A stretch of DNA of 64,000 nucleotides from Actimicrobium sp047621665 (GCA_047621665.1 JBLHMB010000003.1:62001-126000), one strand, 5' to 3'. Positions 48,230 through 57,477 are shown, counted from the first letter of the stretch. Numbers and translations are program-made. The notes: generated from the letters alone by a model not told the origin.

Positions 48230-50323
48230 ATGACCAATCGCTTCAAGCTGTCCTCTTCTTTCCTGTTTGACCGCCGTACTGTCGCCGCGCTGGCCGGTAC
48301 GCTGGCCATGCCTTTTGTGCTGGCGCAATCAGTCACACCGGTACTCGAACCCGTGGTGGTCAGTGCCAGCCGTTCGGAGCAAAAGCGTTTTGATGCCCCG
48401 GCTGCCATCGACGTGGTGCAGGTCGATCCGTTCACCACGATGTCGCCGCTGGTCAACTTGTCCGAGCTGCTTTCTGCGGTACCGGGTCTGCAAGTGCGCG
48501 AGCGGCAGAACTTTGCTCAGGACCTGCAAATTTCAGTGCGCGGTTTCGGTACCCGTTCCACCTTCGGCGTGCGTGGCGTGCGCCTGATCGTTGATGGGAT
48601 TCCGGCGACGATGCCCGATGGTCAGGGACAGGCCGCGACCGCCAACCTCGCCGCTGCCTCGCGCATCGAAGTTTTGCGCGGACCGATGGCGCAGCTGTAC
48701 GGCAATGCGGCCGGCGGCGTGGTCCAAGTCTTTACTAAAAATCCGCCGCGTGGCGATGAACCGATGACCGGTTCGGTCACGGCCGGCGTCGGCTCGGATG
48801 GCCAGCGTCAGCTCGGCGCGTCGATCGCCGGTGGCAATGACGTCATCGGTGGCACCTTCGATGTGTCGACCTATTCGACCGATGGCTATCGCGATCACAG
48901 TGCTGCAGAGCGCACACAATTTTCCGGCAAAGTCGTCGTGCGGCCCTCATCGGCCACCACCATTACCGGACTGGTCGGCTATTTTAACCAGCCAAAATCG
49001 CAGGATCCGCTCGGTCTGACACGCGCTGCGTTCGAACAGAATCCGCGTCAGGTGATCCCGGGAGCGCTGTCATTCGATACCCGCAAGACCATCGAACAGC
49101 AACAGGTCGGTATCGTTGTCGAACACAAGCTGGGAGAGAACGACACGCTCAATGCGCGCGTCTATTCCGGCACGCGACAGGTGTTTCAGACGCTATCGTT
49201 CAGGGGTGATAGCGCGACCCAGTCAGGTGCCGTGATCGACCTCGACCGCAACTATGAAGGCCTGGGCCTGAACTGGAATCACAAGATGCGCGTCAATGAG
49301 TTGCCGCTGAACTGGACGCTGGGTGTCGAAGCCGACAACTTGCGCGAACTGCGGCGCGGATTCGTCAACAACAACGGCACACCCGGTGCCCTCAAGCGCG
49401 ACGAAAAGGACACGGCCCGCAACCTCGACTTCTTCGGTCAGCTCGACTGGACCTTCTCACCGCAATGGCGCGCCACTGCCGGCGTGCGTTCGAGCCGGGT
49501 GCGCCTTGGTGTGGATGACCACTTCGGTGCCGACGATAGCGGCAAGGTCGAGTTCAACAAGACCAGTCCGGTCGCCGGTCTGGTCTGGAGCGTTGCCGAC
49601 AACATCAATCTGTACGCCAATCTCGGCAAGGGCTTCGAAACCCCGACGCTGGCCGAATCGGCTTACAGCGCCGGCGGTGCCGGGCCCAACCTCCGCTTGC
49701 GTCCGTCGACCAGTACCCAAGGTGAAATCGGTGCCAAGATCAAGAGCGGCCGGCATGCCATTGACCTGGCCGTCTTCGACGCCCGCAGCAAAGATGAAAT
49801 CGTCCCGACCCAGACCAGCAATGGCCGCTCGATTTTCCAGAACGTCGATGGTGTGCAGCGGCGCGGTGTCGAATCCTCATGGCTGGCACGCTGGGATAAC
49901 AAGCTGACCACGCAGGTGACCTACACCTGGCTCGATGCGAGTTTCCGCGAAGCGTACAACACCAGTCCGGGTACCCGTATCGCCGCCGGCAACCGCTTGC
50001 CGGGCGCACCGGAGCATAGCCTTTATACCGACGTGGCCTACCAGATGAACGACGCACTGAGCGCCGGTCTCGAAATGCGCGCCGAATCCAAGGTCTTCGT
50101 CAACGATGTCAACAGTGCGGCCGCACCCGGCTATGCGGTGCTCAATGCGCGTACCGGTTACGCGTTCAAGGTCGGTGCTGCCAAGCTGTTCCTGTTCGGT
50201 CGCATCAACAACCTGCTCGACAAGCAATATGCCGGCTCGGTCATCGTCAATGACGGCAATGGGCGCTTCTATGAAGCGGCGGCGGGACGACAAGTGTTTG
50301 TTGGCTTGCGGGCGGCGCTGTAA
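48230..50323 (+). CDS. pqqU: TonB-dependent receptor, PqqU (YncD)-like PQQ importer
   Basis: 697 aa outer membrane receptor. After a signal peptide (VLAQS) come a TonB box region (LEPVVVSASR), plug and 22-strand barrel. Long conserved stretches match my recollection of E. coli PqqU: NLSELLSAVPGLQV, AQDLQISVRGFGTRST, DGIPATMPDGQGQ, FETPTLAESAY and the C-terminal YAGSVIVNDGNGRFYEAAAGR. PqqU takes up pyrroloquinoline quinone. That fits the adjacent PQQ-dependent dehydrogenase and YncE-like gene. Start ATG 48230. Confidence 0.87.
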   Translation: MTNRFKLSSSFLFDRRTVAALAGTLAMPFVLAQSVTPVLEPVVVSASRSEQKRFDAPAAIDVVQVDPFTTMSPLVNLSELLSAVPGLQVRERQNFAQDLQISVRGFGTRSTFGVRGVRLIVDGIPATMPDGQGQAATANLAAASRIEVLRGPMAQLYGNAAGGVVQVFTKNPPRGDEPMTGSVTAGVGSDGQRQLGASIAGGNDVIGGTFDVSTYSTDGYRDHSAAERTQFSGKVVVRPSSATTITGLVGYFNQPKSQDPLGLTRAAFEQNPRQVIPGALSFDTRKTIEQQQVGIVVEHKLGENDTLNARVYSGTRQVFQTLSFRGDSATQSGAVIDLDRNYEGLGLNWNHKMRVNELPLNWTLGVEADNLRELRRGFVNNNGTPGALKRDEKDTARNLDFFGQLDWTFSPQWRATAGVRSSRVRLGVDDHFGADDSGKVEFNKTSPVAGLVWSVADNINLYANLGKGFETPTLAESAYSAGGAGPNLRLRPSTSTQGEIGAKIKSGRHAIDLAVFDARSKDEIVPTQTSNGRSIFQNVDGVQRRGVESSWLARWDNKLTTQVTYTWLDASFREAYNTSPGTRIAAGNRLPGAPEHSLYTDVAYQMNDALSAGLEMRAESKVFVNDVNSAAAPGYAVLNARTGYAFKVGAAKLFLFGRINNLLDKQYAGSVIVNDGNGRFYEAAAGRQVFVGLRAAL

Positions 50324-50348
50324 GGTTCGGTGAAGCTGTCTACCAACC

Positions 50349-50412
50349 CGTAGGCCGGGCACGGCCTCTTGTGCGCTCGCGTGCGCACGATGACCCTTTG
50401 CCCACCCTACGG
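50349..50412. repeat. Compound REP-like element
   Basis: GTAGGCCGGGCACGGCCTC, GTGCGCTCGCGTGCGCAC and TTTGCCCACCCTACGGC lie in a row after the pqqU stop; the first and last parts are the outer arms of the GGGCAC...GTGCCCACCCTAC repeat with a second hairpin inside. No gene in the 132-base gap. Confidence 0.55.
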
Positions 50413-50455
50413 CGGACGTTGCGACGACCGGATTCGTCGTATCCGGCCCCGCGTT

Positions 50456-50923
50456 TTACGCCATCTGCGATTGCAGATAATTCGGCAAACCGACTTTATC
50501 GATCAGGTCGGTCTGCGTTTCGAGCCAGTCGAGATGTTCTTCGGTGTCGTCGAGAATGATCTGAAAAATACTGCGTGAGACGAAGTCACCGGCAGCTTCG
50601 CTGATGACGATGCCTTCCTTGACGGTTTTCTGTGACAGTACTTCGAGAGCGAAATCGCACTTGAGCATTTCGGGCGTGTTCTCGCCAATCATCAGCTTGT
50701 GCAAGGCTTGCAGGTTCGGCAAGCCGTCGAGCATCAGGATGCGATCGATCAGCAAGTCGGCATGTTTCATTTCGCCGATCGACTCTTCGTATTCCTTCTT
50801 GGCGATTTTTTCGAAACCCCAGTGGCGGTACATGCGGGAATGCAGGAAGTACTGGTTAATCGCGGTCAGCTCGTTGGTCAGTTGTGCGTTGAGCATGCGG
50901 ATAACATTAGCGTCACCTTTCAT
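50456..50923 (-). CDS. bfr: Bacterioferritin
   Basis: 155 aa heme-containing iron store. MKGDANVIRMLNAQLTNELTAINQYFLHSRM contains Glu18 of the ferroxidase site, YEESIGEMKHADLLIDRILMLDG the EXXH pair and Met52 heme ligand region, and EEHLDWLETQ the C-terminal ferroxidase ligands. Full length. It opens the iron module; its partner ferredoxin Bfd is encoded at 55695. Confidence 0.96.
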   Translation of the reverse strand: MKGDANVIRMLNAQLTNELTAINQYFLHSRMYRHWGFEKIAKKEYEESIGEMKHADLLIDRILMLDGLPNLQALHKLMIGENTPEMLKCDFALEVLSQKTVKEGIVISEAAGDFVSRSIFQIILDDTEEHLDWLETQTDLIDKVGLPNYLQSQMA

Positions 50924-50974
50924 GATGTTCCTTGGGTGGGTTGTGGGAAGCGGAGGATAGCGTAGATAGTTGGT

Positions 50975-51670
50975 TCAAGTGTCAATCCACATGCGTAATA
51001 AATTGTGATAGCAGCCGGTCAGCTTGACGACTTCGTCCGGCTCCGGCTGCCCTTCGGCAACCGCACTGCGCAAGGACAGGATAGCCATGTCCAAATCGAA
51101 CAGCAACTGGCGTCGCTCATCCTCGCGCACCATGCTTTCGATCCAAAAAAAACAGGCCAGCCGCGTGCCGCGTGTGACCGGCATGACCTGATGCCGGCTT
51201 GATGCCGGATACAGGATCAGGTCGCCGGCGGCGAGTTTGACTTCCTGCGTGCCGAAGCTGCCTTCAATGACAAGTTCGCCGCCGTCATAGCTGGCCGGGT
51301 CCGACAAAAACAGCGTGGCCGACAAGTCGGTGCGCACCCAGCTGCCGCTGACCACCGAGGTCCGCACGGCATTGTCGATGTGGCTGCCGAAGGCGTTAGC
51401 GGTGCCGTCATACCGGTTGAACAGCGGCGGATAGGTTTTCTTGGGCAGCGCACCGGTCATGAATAGCGCACTCTTGCCGAGTGCCTCGATGATGATGGTG
51501 CGGGCCGCGCGCGCAGCCGCATCGTCCTCCGGTAATTGGCGGTTGTTCTTGACGCGCGCCGATTGCAAGCCGGCAGTGAGCTTGCCGTCGGCCCAGTCGG
51601 CATGCTCGATGAGCTCGCAGCAGGCTGCCAGTGCCGCCGGAGAAAGCAATGCGGGGATGCGCAACAGCAT
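50975..51670 (-). CDS. Fe2+/2-oxoglutarate-dependent PKHD-type hydroxylase (PiuC-like)
   Basis: 231 aa. GSHIDNAVRTSVVSGSWVRTDLSATLFLSDPASYDGGEL gives His and Asp of the iron site, YPASSRHQVMPVTRGTRLACFFW the second His and the Arg binding 2-oxoglutarate. PiuC/YbiX proteins are encoded beside Fiu-type receptors, as here (12 bases after the receptor gene). Its substrate is unknown. Confidence 0.92.
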   Translation of the reverse strand: MLLRIPALLSPAALAACCELIEHADWADGKLTAGLQSARVKNNRQLPEDDAAARAARTIIIEALGKSALFMTGALPKKTYPPLFNRYDGTANAFGSHIDNAVRTSVVSGSWVRTDLSATLFLSDPASYDGGELVIEGSFGTQEVKLAAGDLILYPASSRHQVMPVTRGTRLACFFWIESMVREDERRQLLFDLDMAILSLRSAVAEGQPEPDEVVKLTGCYHNLLRMWIDT

Positions 51671-51682
51671 GGTCGGTTTTCC

Positions 51683-53794
51683 TTAGAACTTGGTGGACAT
51701 CGATACCTGAAAAGTACGGCTGGTGCCCGGCACGGCATGACCGGCGTAGACCCCTTCGTAATAATCCTTGTCGAGCAGATTGAAGACATTGAGCTTGATG
51801 GCATAACTGTCCTGCTGGTATTCGAGCAAGCCATCCCAGCGCACGTAGGCCGGGGCCGCATTACTGTTGGTGCTGTTGCCGTAACGCTGGCCAACCGCTT
51901 CGGCTCCGCCGCCGACTTTCCAGCGGTTGTCGAGCTTGAAGGTACTCCAGACATTGGCCGTGTATTTTGGCGTGTTGACCGGCGTCTTGCCGAGCGTATT
52001 GGCCTGGTTGCCGGTGGCGGCATCGACGCGCGCATTCATCAACGCCAGCCCGCCAAAAATATCCCAGCGCGAACTGAGTTTGCCGGCGGTTTCGAACTCG
52101 ATACCATCGGTATGACGCTTGCCCGATAGCAGGTTCTGGGTCAGATCGGTTACCGCCAGATCGGTGTTGCGCTCGTTGGTTTTTTCCGAGCGGAACAGTG
52201 CCGTGCGCAGCATCAGGTTACCTTCCAGCAGATCCCACTTGGCACCGATTTCAAGGTTGCGGCTTTTTTCCGGCGGCGTGTTGGTACTGCGATCGTCGAG
52301 CGCATACAGCTCGCCGGAGGGGTTGAACGAGGTGCCATACGAGGCATAGTACGAGGCGGTTTCGGACGGCTGGAAAATCACGCCGGTGCGGTAGCTCCAG
52401 ACATTGTCGTTGCGCTCCAGCGGGCCACCGGTCGCGCGATGATAGTCGGCGCTGAAGCTGTCACGACGCGCACCACCGATGAGTTTCCATTGCGAATTGA
52501 GCGACAGCGTGTCTTGCGCATACACGCCAACGGTACGGGCGCTGTAGCTGACCGGATTGATGCGGGTGCGCACGCCGTAACCGGCAGGTAATGCCGGGTA
52601 AGGATTCGGGTTACCGACGGTAGTGGCGGGATTGCCGGGGGTGGTCGCATAGTTCCAGCGGTTGGCGTCTTCCTGCACCAGCTCTACGCCGGTCAGCAAC
52701 GCGTGTTTGAAGCCACCCGCATTGACCGTAGTGGTGAAGTCGGTCTGGCTGGTCAGCGTGTGCTCGACCCCGCCGCGGCGCTGGGCCTGACGATTAATGG
52801 CGGTATCGGGATTGATGCTGGTCGTACCTGACGTCAGCCGGGGCGCGATGGCCCACAGGTCGCGGTCGTAATCGGCTTTACGCAGGATGGAGCGCAGCTC
52901 GGTGTCCTTGTCGAAACGGTGGATCCAGCTGGCCGTCAGGATGCTGGTTTCTTCTTTCTGGCGATCCTGTCCGGGCAGGCCATAAAACGTGTTGACCGGC
53001 ACATTGAGCGGCTTGCCCTGAAAGTACGGCACGCCGAAGTCGGGCACGTTGTCGCCTTTCAGGTAGTAGTACGACAGGTTGAATTCGTTGCGGGTACCGA
53101 TGCCCCAGCTGACCGAAGGAGCAATGCCGAGGCGCTCGCTGCCGACGCCATCGCGAAAGCTGTTGGTGTCGGTCTTCATGACATTGAGCCGGACTGCCGC
53201 GTTCTCACCGACGACCTTGTTGAGGTCGGCCGTGCCGCGCTTGTAGGCGTCGCTGCCGACCGTGACGCTGGCTTCGTTGGTATTGAACAGAAACGGCTTC
53301 TTGCTGACCTGATTGACCACGCCACCGGTCGAACCACGGCCGAACAGCATCGAGGCTGATCCGCGCAAGACATCGACCTGTTCGATATTGAAAATTTCGC
53401 GGTTGTACTGGGCGATGTCGCGCATGCCATCGAGGTACAAGTCACCGACCAGCGAATAACCGCGCAAGGTTACGTTGTCGCCGATACGACCGCCCTCGCC
53501 GGCATTGAAAGTCAGGCCGGCGACATTGCGTAACGCTTCCTTGAGCGTATCGGCATTGCGGTCTTCGATCAGCTGTTTGGTCACCACAGTCACTGCTTGC
53601 GGAATATCACGCAGCGGTTGCGCAGTCTTGCCAATACGGGACTTGAGTCCTTGATAGCCGGTGTCTTCACGGGCGGCATTGACATCGATAGTGGGCAATG
53701 TCGTGGTGTTTTCCTGGGACTGGGCGTGGACCGTCGTCATCGAAAATGCAGCGATCATTGCACCAAGCGGCAACAAGCGGGGGGAATGGATCAT
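51683..53794 (-). CDS. TonB-dependent catecholate siderophore receptor, Fiu-like
   Basis: 703 aa. Signal peptide ends at VHAQ; plug domain with DIPQAVTVVTKQLIEDRNADTLKEALRNVAGLTFNAGEGG and VLRGSASMLFGRGSTGGVVNQVSK; barrel ends in TFQVSMSTKF with a terminal Phe. GGRIGDNVTLRGYSLVGDLYLDGMRD is typical of Fiu and its relatives. ATG 53794 has GGAGA. It is followed by the PiuC-type hydroxylase and preceded by exbD/exbB/tonB in the same direction. Confidence 0.9.
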   Translation of the reverse strand: MIHSPRLLPLGAMIAAFSMTTVHAQSQENTTTLPTIDVNAAREDTGYQGLKSRIGKTAQPLRDIPQAVTVVTKQLIEDRNADTLKEALRNVAGLTFNAGEGGRIGDNVTLRGYSLVGDLYLDGMRDIAQYNREIFNIEQVDVLRGSASMLFGRGSTGGVVNQVSKKPFLFNTNEASVTVGSDAYKRGTADLNKVVGENAAVRLNVMKTDTNSFRDGVGSERLGIAPSVSWGIGTRNEFNLSYYYLKGDNVPDFGVPYFQGKPLNVPVNTFYGLPGQDRQKEETSILTASWIHRFDKDTELRSILRKADYDRDLWAIAPRLTSGTTSINPDTAINRQAQRRGGVEHTLTSQTDFTTTVNAGGFKHALLTGVELVQEDANRWNYATTPGNPATTVGNPNPYPALPAGYGVRTRINPVSYSARTVGVYAQDTLSLNSQWKLIGGARRDSFSADYHRATGGPLERNDNVWSYRTGVIFQPSETASYYASYGTSFNPSGELYALDDRSTNTPPEKSRNLEIGAKWDLLEGNLMLRTALFRSEKTNERNTDLAVTDLTQNLLSGKRHTDGIEFETAGKLSSRWDIFGGLALMNARVDAATGNQANTLGKTPVNTPKYTANVWSTFKLDNRWKVGGGAEAVGQRYGNSTNSNAAPAYVRWDGLLEYQQDSYAIKLNVFNLLDKDYYEGVYAGHAVPGTSRTFQVSMSTKF

Positions 53795-53887
53795 GGGTTT
53801 CTCCGAAAAATAAGCGTGGTCTGCAGCAGGCTGCAAAAGTTGGCTGGCTATCCGGAAAAACTGGAGTGGCTTGCTCTGATGAGAAAA

Positions 53888-54304
53888 TTATCTGGCGAGC
53901 GGTTCGGTCATGAAACCGATCTTGTCGAGGCCACCGGCTTGCGCCGCCGCCATCACTTGCGCGACTTTTTCATACCGGGTGGTGCGTTCGGCGCGCAAGT
54001 GCCGTTCCGGTTGCGGCTGTGCTTGCGCCGCCGTGGCGATGCGGTCTTGCAGCTGCTGCGCGTCGATGGCTTCGCTGTTCCAGAAAGTCTGACCCGCCGC
54101 ATCGATGGACAGGTTGATGCTATCCGGCTTGCTGGCATCCGGCTGGCTGCTGGCGCGCGGCAAGTCGATTTTCACGCTGTGATTCAGTACCGGTATCGTC
54201 ATGATAAAAATCACCAGCAACACCAGCATCACGTCGACCAGTGGCGTAGTGTTGATCTCGGGATTGAAGTCATCGTCCTGCCCGGACAGCGAGCCCATTG
54301 CCAT
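53888..54304 (-). CDS. exbD: ExbD biopolymer transport protein
   Basis: 138 aa. Single N-terminal helix preceded by FNPEINTTPLVDVMLVLLVIFIMTIPV with the conserved membrane Asp, then a small periplasmic domain. Overlaps exbB by one base. Forms the proton-driven motor with ExbB for TonB. Confidence 0.94.
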   Translation of the reverse strand: MAMGSLSGQDDDFNPEINTTPLVDVMLVLLVIFIMTIPVLNHSVKIDLPRASSQPDASKPDSINLSIDAAGQTFWNSEAIDAQQLQDRIATAAQAQPQPERHLRAERTTRYEKVAQVMAAAQAGGLDKIGFMTEPLAR

Positions 54305-55020
54305 CAGGCGCTCCCGGCCAGTACCGGATCGGCAGGCGACGTGCCCTGTCCTGAACGTGCGCCGGTGACAAACCAGGCGTGCAAGTCGAAGCCGAACTTA
54401 TTGAGTTGTGCCAGCGTTGACTTGTTACCGCGCACCAGCGCGTTGTAGCCAAATGTCGCCGGTATCGCCACCGCCAGTCCGAGCGCCGTCATGATCAGTG
54501 ATTCGCCGACCGGACCGGCCACTTTGTCGATGCCGGCCTGACCACTGGTACCAATGGCAACCAGCGCATGATAAATCCCCCAGACCGTACCGAACAAGCC
54601 GACGAACGGCGCGGTCGAACCGACCGAGGCGAGTACCGCCATGCCTTGCTGCAACCGTCCTGCGGCATCATCAATCCCCTGCCGCAGTGACATCGTGACC
54701 CAGTCCGATTTGGATAACTGATCATGCAGTTGCCCCTGATGCGTCGCATGGTGGGCCATCGCTACATCGCCCGCTTGCGCCAGTTCGGCAAACGGATTGT
54801 CGCGACCGAGTCGCTCGACGCCCTGCGCCATCGAGCTGGCATCCCAGAATTGCAAGCCAACCAGAGCCGCCGAGCGACGCAGGCGCAGCAGTTGCACGCC
54901 GCGCGTGATGATCACGAACCACGACGCCACCGACATCGCGATCAGCAGCACGGCGACACCCTTGATGACGATATCTCCCTGTTGCCAGAGACTCTCCAGT
55001 CCGTACGGGCTGACTTCCAT
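54304..55020 (-). CDS. exbB: ExbB biopolymer transport protein (MotA/TolQ/ExbB family)
   Basis: 238 aa with three helices. STAPFVGLFGTVWGIYHALVAIG and VGESLIMTALGLAVAIPATFGYNALVR are the conserved motor helices. It sits between tonB and exbD, and serves both TonB receptors in this window. Confidence 0.94.
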   Translation of the reverse strand: MEVSPYGLESLWQQGDIVIKGVAVLLIAMSVASWFVIITRGVQLLRLRRSAALVGLQFWDASSMAQGVERLGRDNPFAELAQAGDVAMAHHATHQGQLHDQLSKSDWVTMSLRQGIDDAAGRLQQGMAVLASVGSTAPFVGLFGTVWGIYHALVAIGTSGQAGIDKVAGPVGESLIMTALGLAVAIPATFGYNALVRGNKSTLAQLNKFGFDLHAWFVTGARSGQGTSPADPVLAGSA

Positions 55021-55031
55021 GATGTGTCCTT

Positions 55032-55694
55032 TTACTGAATTGAAAAATTGATCGAGACCAGCGCGTACACCGCGACGGCCAGACCGCCTTCGAGGTGCGG
55101 ACGGAAACGTGCCTTCAGCACCGACTGCCGGGCCGATTCATCGAGCCGCTCGAAACCGGAAGAACTGCGTAAGTCAACCTGTTCGGCGCGCCCCTGCTGA
55201 CTCACCAGCACGCGCAAGATAACCTTGCCTTCCTCGCCGGCACGTCTGGCCAATGGCGGATAAACCGGTTGTGGCGCTTCCAGGTACTGCACGCCGGAAA
55301 TGGTTTTGGGTTGTGCTGGCGCAGCCATTGGCGTGATGGCAGCTGGCACAAGGCTCGACGGCGGCTGCGGCACCGACGGCGCAACTATCGCTGTGCGCGT
55401 CTCTTGCTGCACAGCAGCCGGCGCCGGTATGGTGGCTTGCGCCACGGGGGGCAACGGCACATTTTTTGTCACCACCGGAACAGCTTTCGGAACGAGCTGC
55501 CTAACGGGTAGCGAGGCGGGTGCCGGTGCAGATACCGGCGTGGGTGCAATCAGACTGGCGACGAGTTCACGGGGCGCCGTGTGAACCACAGTCTGCGGCG
55601 AACCTCCCTGCAAGACAACCAACAACCCACCATGCACCAGCAGAATCAGCAGCAGCAAACCAGTGCGCCGCCAGTACCCGATTGCTGACGACAA
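55032..55694 (-). CDS. tonB: TonB energy transducer
   Basis: 220 aa. N-terminal helix LLLLILLVHGGLLVVLQ, a Pro/Ala-rich periplasm-spanning region (about residues 45-130), and C-terminal domain YPPLARRAGEEGKVILRVLVSQQGRAEQVDLRSSSGFERLDESARQSV. The likely start is TTG, immediately after the bfd stop, so translation appears coupled to bfd. Confidence 0.91.
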   Translation of the reverse strand: MSSAIGYWRRTGLLLLILLVHGGLLVVLQGGSPQTVVHTAPRELVASLIAPTPVSAPAPASLPVRQLVPKAVPVVTKNVPLPPVAQATIPAPAAVQQETRTAIVAPSVPQPPSSLVPAAITPMAAPAQPKTISGVQYLEAPQPVYPPLARRAGEEGKVILRVLVSQQGRAEQVDLRSSSGFERLDESARQSVLKARFRPHLEGGLAVAVYALVSINFSIQ

Positions 55695-55913
55695 TCAGGC
55701 CGCCATCATCGACGGGTGGAATACTATGGTCTGAGAAACCGGAGCTGCCTGACTCAGACATTCCCGTAAAACCTGCTTGGCACAGCTGTGGCATTTGCCG
55801 CAGCAGGTGCCCACATTGAGCGCCGAGCGCAAGGCGACCATCGACGTCACACCCTGATTGACTGCCTGGCGAATAGCCCGATCCGACACGTTGTTGCAGA
55901 TGCAAACAATCAT
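55695..55913 (-). CDS. bfd: Bacterioferritin-associated ferredoxin
   Basis: 72 aa. MIVCICNNVSDRAIRQAVNQG and NVGTCCGKCHSCAKQVL supply the four [2Fe-2S] cysteines (C4, C6 and the CxxC pair). Bfd reduces iron stored in bacterioferritin. First gene of bfd-tonB-exbB-exbD. A partial Fur-like dyad, GAGAACGATTCTTG, lies about 70 bases upstream (55983-55996). Confidence 0.93.
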   Translation of the reverse strand: MIVCICNNVSDRAIRQAVNQGVTSMVALRSALNVGTCCGKCHSCAKQVLRECLSQAAPVSQTIVFHPSMMAA

Positions 55914-55982
55914 GCAATACCTCGCAAAATACGGTGAAAAAACGGACCGGCATCCAACCAGTCCGACTTGGCCCTCTTTGAT

Positions 55983-55996
55983 GAGAACGATTCTTG
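55983..55996 (-). promoter_or_regulatory. Weak Fur-box candidate upstream of bfd
   Basis: GAGAACGATTCTTG contains a GAGAA/TTCTT symmetry and, extended to 19 bases, matches the E. coli Fur consensus at roughly 11 positions. Iron regulation is expected for this operon, but the site is only suggestive. Confidence 0.35.
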
Positions 55997-56169
55997 TTTA
56001 GATTATTGAGCATCCGCCGATAAAATGCAAGAATTTATCCGGCAAAAAAAGAGGCGATGCAATGCCCTGTGCGCAGAAGGCAGAAGGCCGCATCGCAGGA
56101 AGGGCGTACCCGACTGAAAACCGCCTGGCCCTGACAGGGAAACTACAGGCCAAAGCTTGCGCGACGTTC

Positions 56170-56319
56170 TTAACGCGACAATTTGCGCTGTATTTCCGTC
56201 AGGTCCCAGCCGAGCTGGCGACGCACTTCGCGCGGGTCAGGAGGTGGTTTGCGCGCGCGCTGGCGACGCACCATGTATTCGCGTACTTGCTCTTTGGTTG
56301 GCTGCTTCAAATCTGACAT
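56170..56319 (-). CDS. Small charged protein, 49 aa
   Basis: MSDLKQPTKEQVREYMVRRQ, then RARKPPPDPREVRRQLGWDL and TEIQRKLSR. Highly basic and rich in Arg/Gln/Pro, with clear codon structure. It starts at ATG 56319 and ends at a TAA at 56170-56172. GLGWDL-type ends are seen in small conserved proteins of Burkholderiales, but I cannot name a family. It lies alone between bfd and the fasciclin gene; a rightward frame over the same bases looks random. Confidence 0.6.
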   Translation of the reverse strand: MSDLKQPTKEQVREYMVRRQRARKPPPDPREVRRQLGWDLTEIQRKLSR

Positions 56320-56529
56320 GTCACACCTCGCCTCTTCAATATGGACCTGGAGAAACTCGTGTGTCCACTGTCACGTCTTGCGTAGTTAAACGTGAATGGT
56401 GTTTCGACAGTTGACGGTTCCACAAGATGACGCAGACGTACCGTGATACACAACAAAAAGTTGAATCCGGTGCAGGCAAGCTCCCGTAGAAAGACAGGCA
56501 AGCCTCCTCCAAACTGATAAGGAATCATC

Positions 56530-57078
56530 ATGCGTTCACTTCGTACCGCTCTTGTTTTTACCGCGTTGCTCGCAACAGCCAGCGTTTCTTTTGCCGATGT
56601 CATGGTCGGTGGTCAGAGCATGTCACCAAGCAAGGACATCATCGACAATGCCGTCAATTCGGCTGACCACACCACACTCGTTGCCGCCGTCAAGGCCGCT
56701 GGACTGGTCGAGACATTGAAGGGCAAAGGCCCGTTCACCGTATTTGCGCCGACCAATGCCGCCTTCGCCAAACTACCGGCCGGCACGGTCGAAACACTGG
56801 TCAAGCCGGAGAGCAAAGCCACGCTGACCAAGATCCTGACCTATCACGTGGTTCCGGGAAAATATGACTTCATGGCTCTGGCTGCCGAAATCAAAAAACA
56901 TAACGGCAAGGCCGAACTGGCTACGGCCAGCGGTGGCAAGTTGAGTTTCGCAATGAACGGCATGCACAACATTAGCGTCATGGATGAAACCGGCCATACC
57001 GCCAGCATCAGCACCTATGACGTCACCCAATCGAACGGCGTGATCAATGTGATCGACACCGTCCTGATGCCTAAATAA
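56530..57078 (+). CDS. Fasciclin domain protein
   Basis: 182 aa. Signal peptide ends at SFAD, then one FAS1 domain: HTTLVAAVKAAGLVETLKGKGPFTVFAPTNAAFAKLPAG (H1 box) and LTYHVVPGKYDFM with DVTQSNGVINVIDTVLMPK (H2 box and end). Secreted adhesion-like or cell-surface protein. AAGGA ribosome site before the ATG; an intrinsic terminator follows. Confidence 0.93.
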   Translation: MRSLRTALVFTALLATASVSFADVMVGGQSMSPSKDIIDNAVNSADHTTLVAAVKAAGLVETLKGKGPFTVFAPTNAAFAKLPAGTVETLVKPESKATLTKILTYHVVPGKYDFMALAAEIKKHNGKAELATASGGKLSFAMNGMHNISVMDETGHTASISTYDVTQSNGVINVIDTVLMPK

Positions 57079-57119
57079 GTTTTTCCGCTCCCTGTGGATT
57101 GGCGCCTGGTGCGCTACTG

Positions 57120-57144
57120 GCCCGGAATTTTCCGGGCTTTTTTT
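57120..57144 (+). terminator. Intrinsic terminator after the fasciclin gene
   Basis: GCCCGGAA / TTCCGGGC stem with a very short loop followed by seven T, about 40 bases after the stop codon. Confidence 0.85.
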
Positions 57145-57222
57145 CGTCTGAAAAAAGTACAACCGGTGGCTGCCGATTGCCGGAATTCTGGAGTGAGGGT
57201 ACGTGGAAGAAAATGCGTCGGA

Positions 57223-57477
57223 TCAAGGCCAAGGCGCCGGCGAAACATTGACATACTGTTCGCCGCCATCAGACGGGTCCGGACCAGCGTTGTACGGTTG
57301 TCCTGCGAATAACCGCGCTCCCAGCAACAAGGCAATTTCACGGCGCGATGCGCCGAAATCCTCAGGGACCAGAGGTTGATTTTTTTCCGGCCAGTTCGCT
57401 TTGGCCCAGTCAATCAAGGCCTCAAAACGCTGGTTGAATTCGTCAGCAAACTGTTCGTTGTGGCGTGGTTCGGACAT
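57223..57477 (-). CDS. Conserved small soluble protein, unknown function
   Basis: 84 aa. MSEPRHNEQFADEFNQRFEALIDWAKANWPEKNQPL begins the protein, with RREIALLLGARLFAG in the middle and a polar tail. Acidic, no signal or membrane segment. ATG 57477 with weak ribosome site. Family not recognised. Confidence 0.6.
   Translation of the reverse strand: MSEPRHNEQFADEFNQRFEALIDWAKANWPEKNQPLVPEDFGASRREIALLLGARLFAGQPYNAGPDPSDGGEQYVNVSPAPWP

Noticed and set aside
53870..53900. GATGAGAAAATTATC near the end of exbD as a Fur box for the Fiu-type receptor
   Set aside because: It overlaps the exbD stop and matches the Fur consensus poorly in symmetry; the evidence is too thin.
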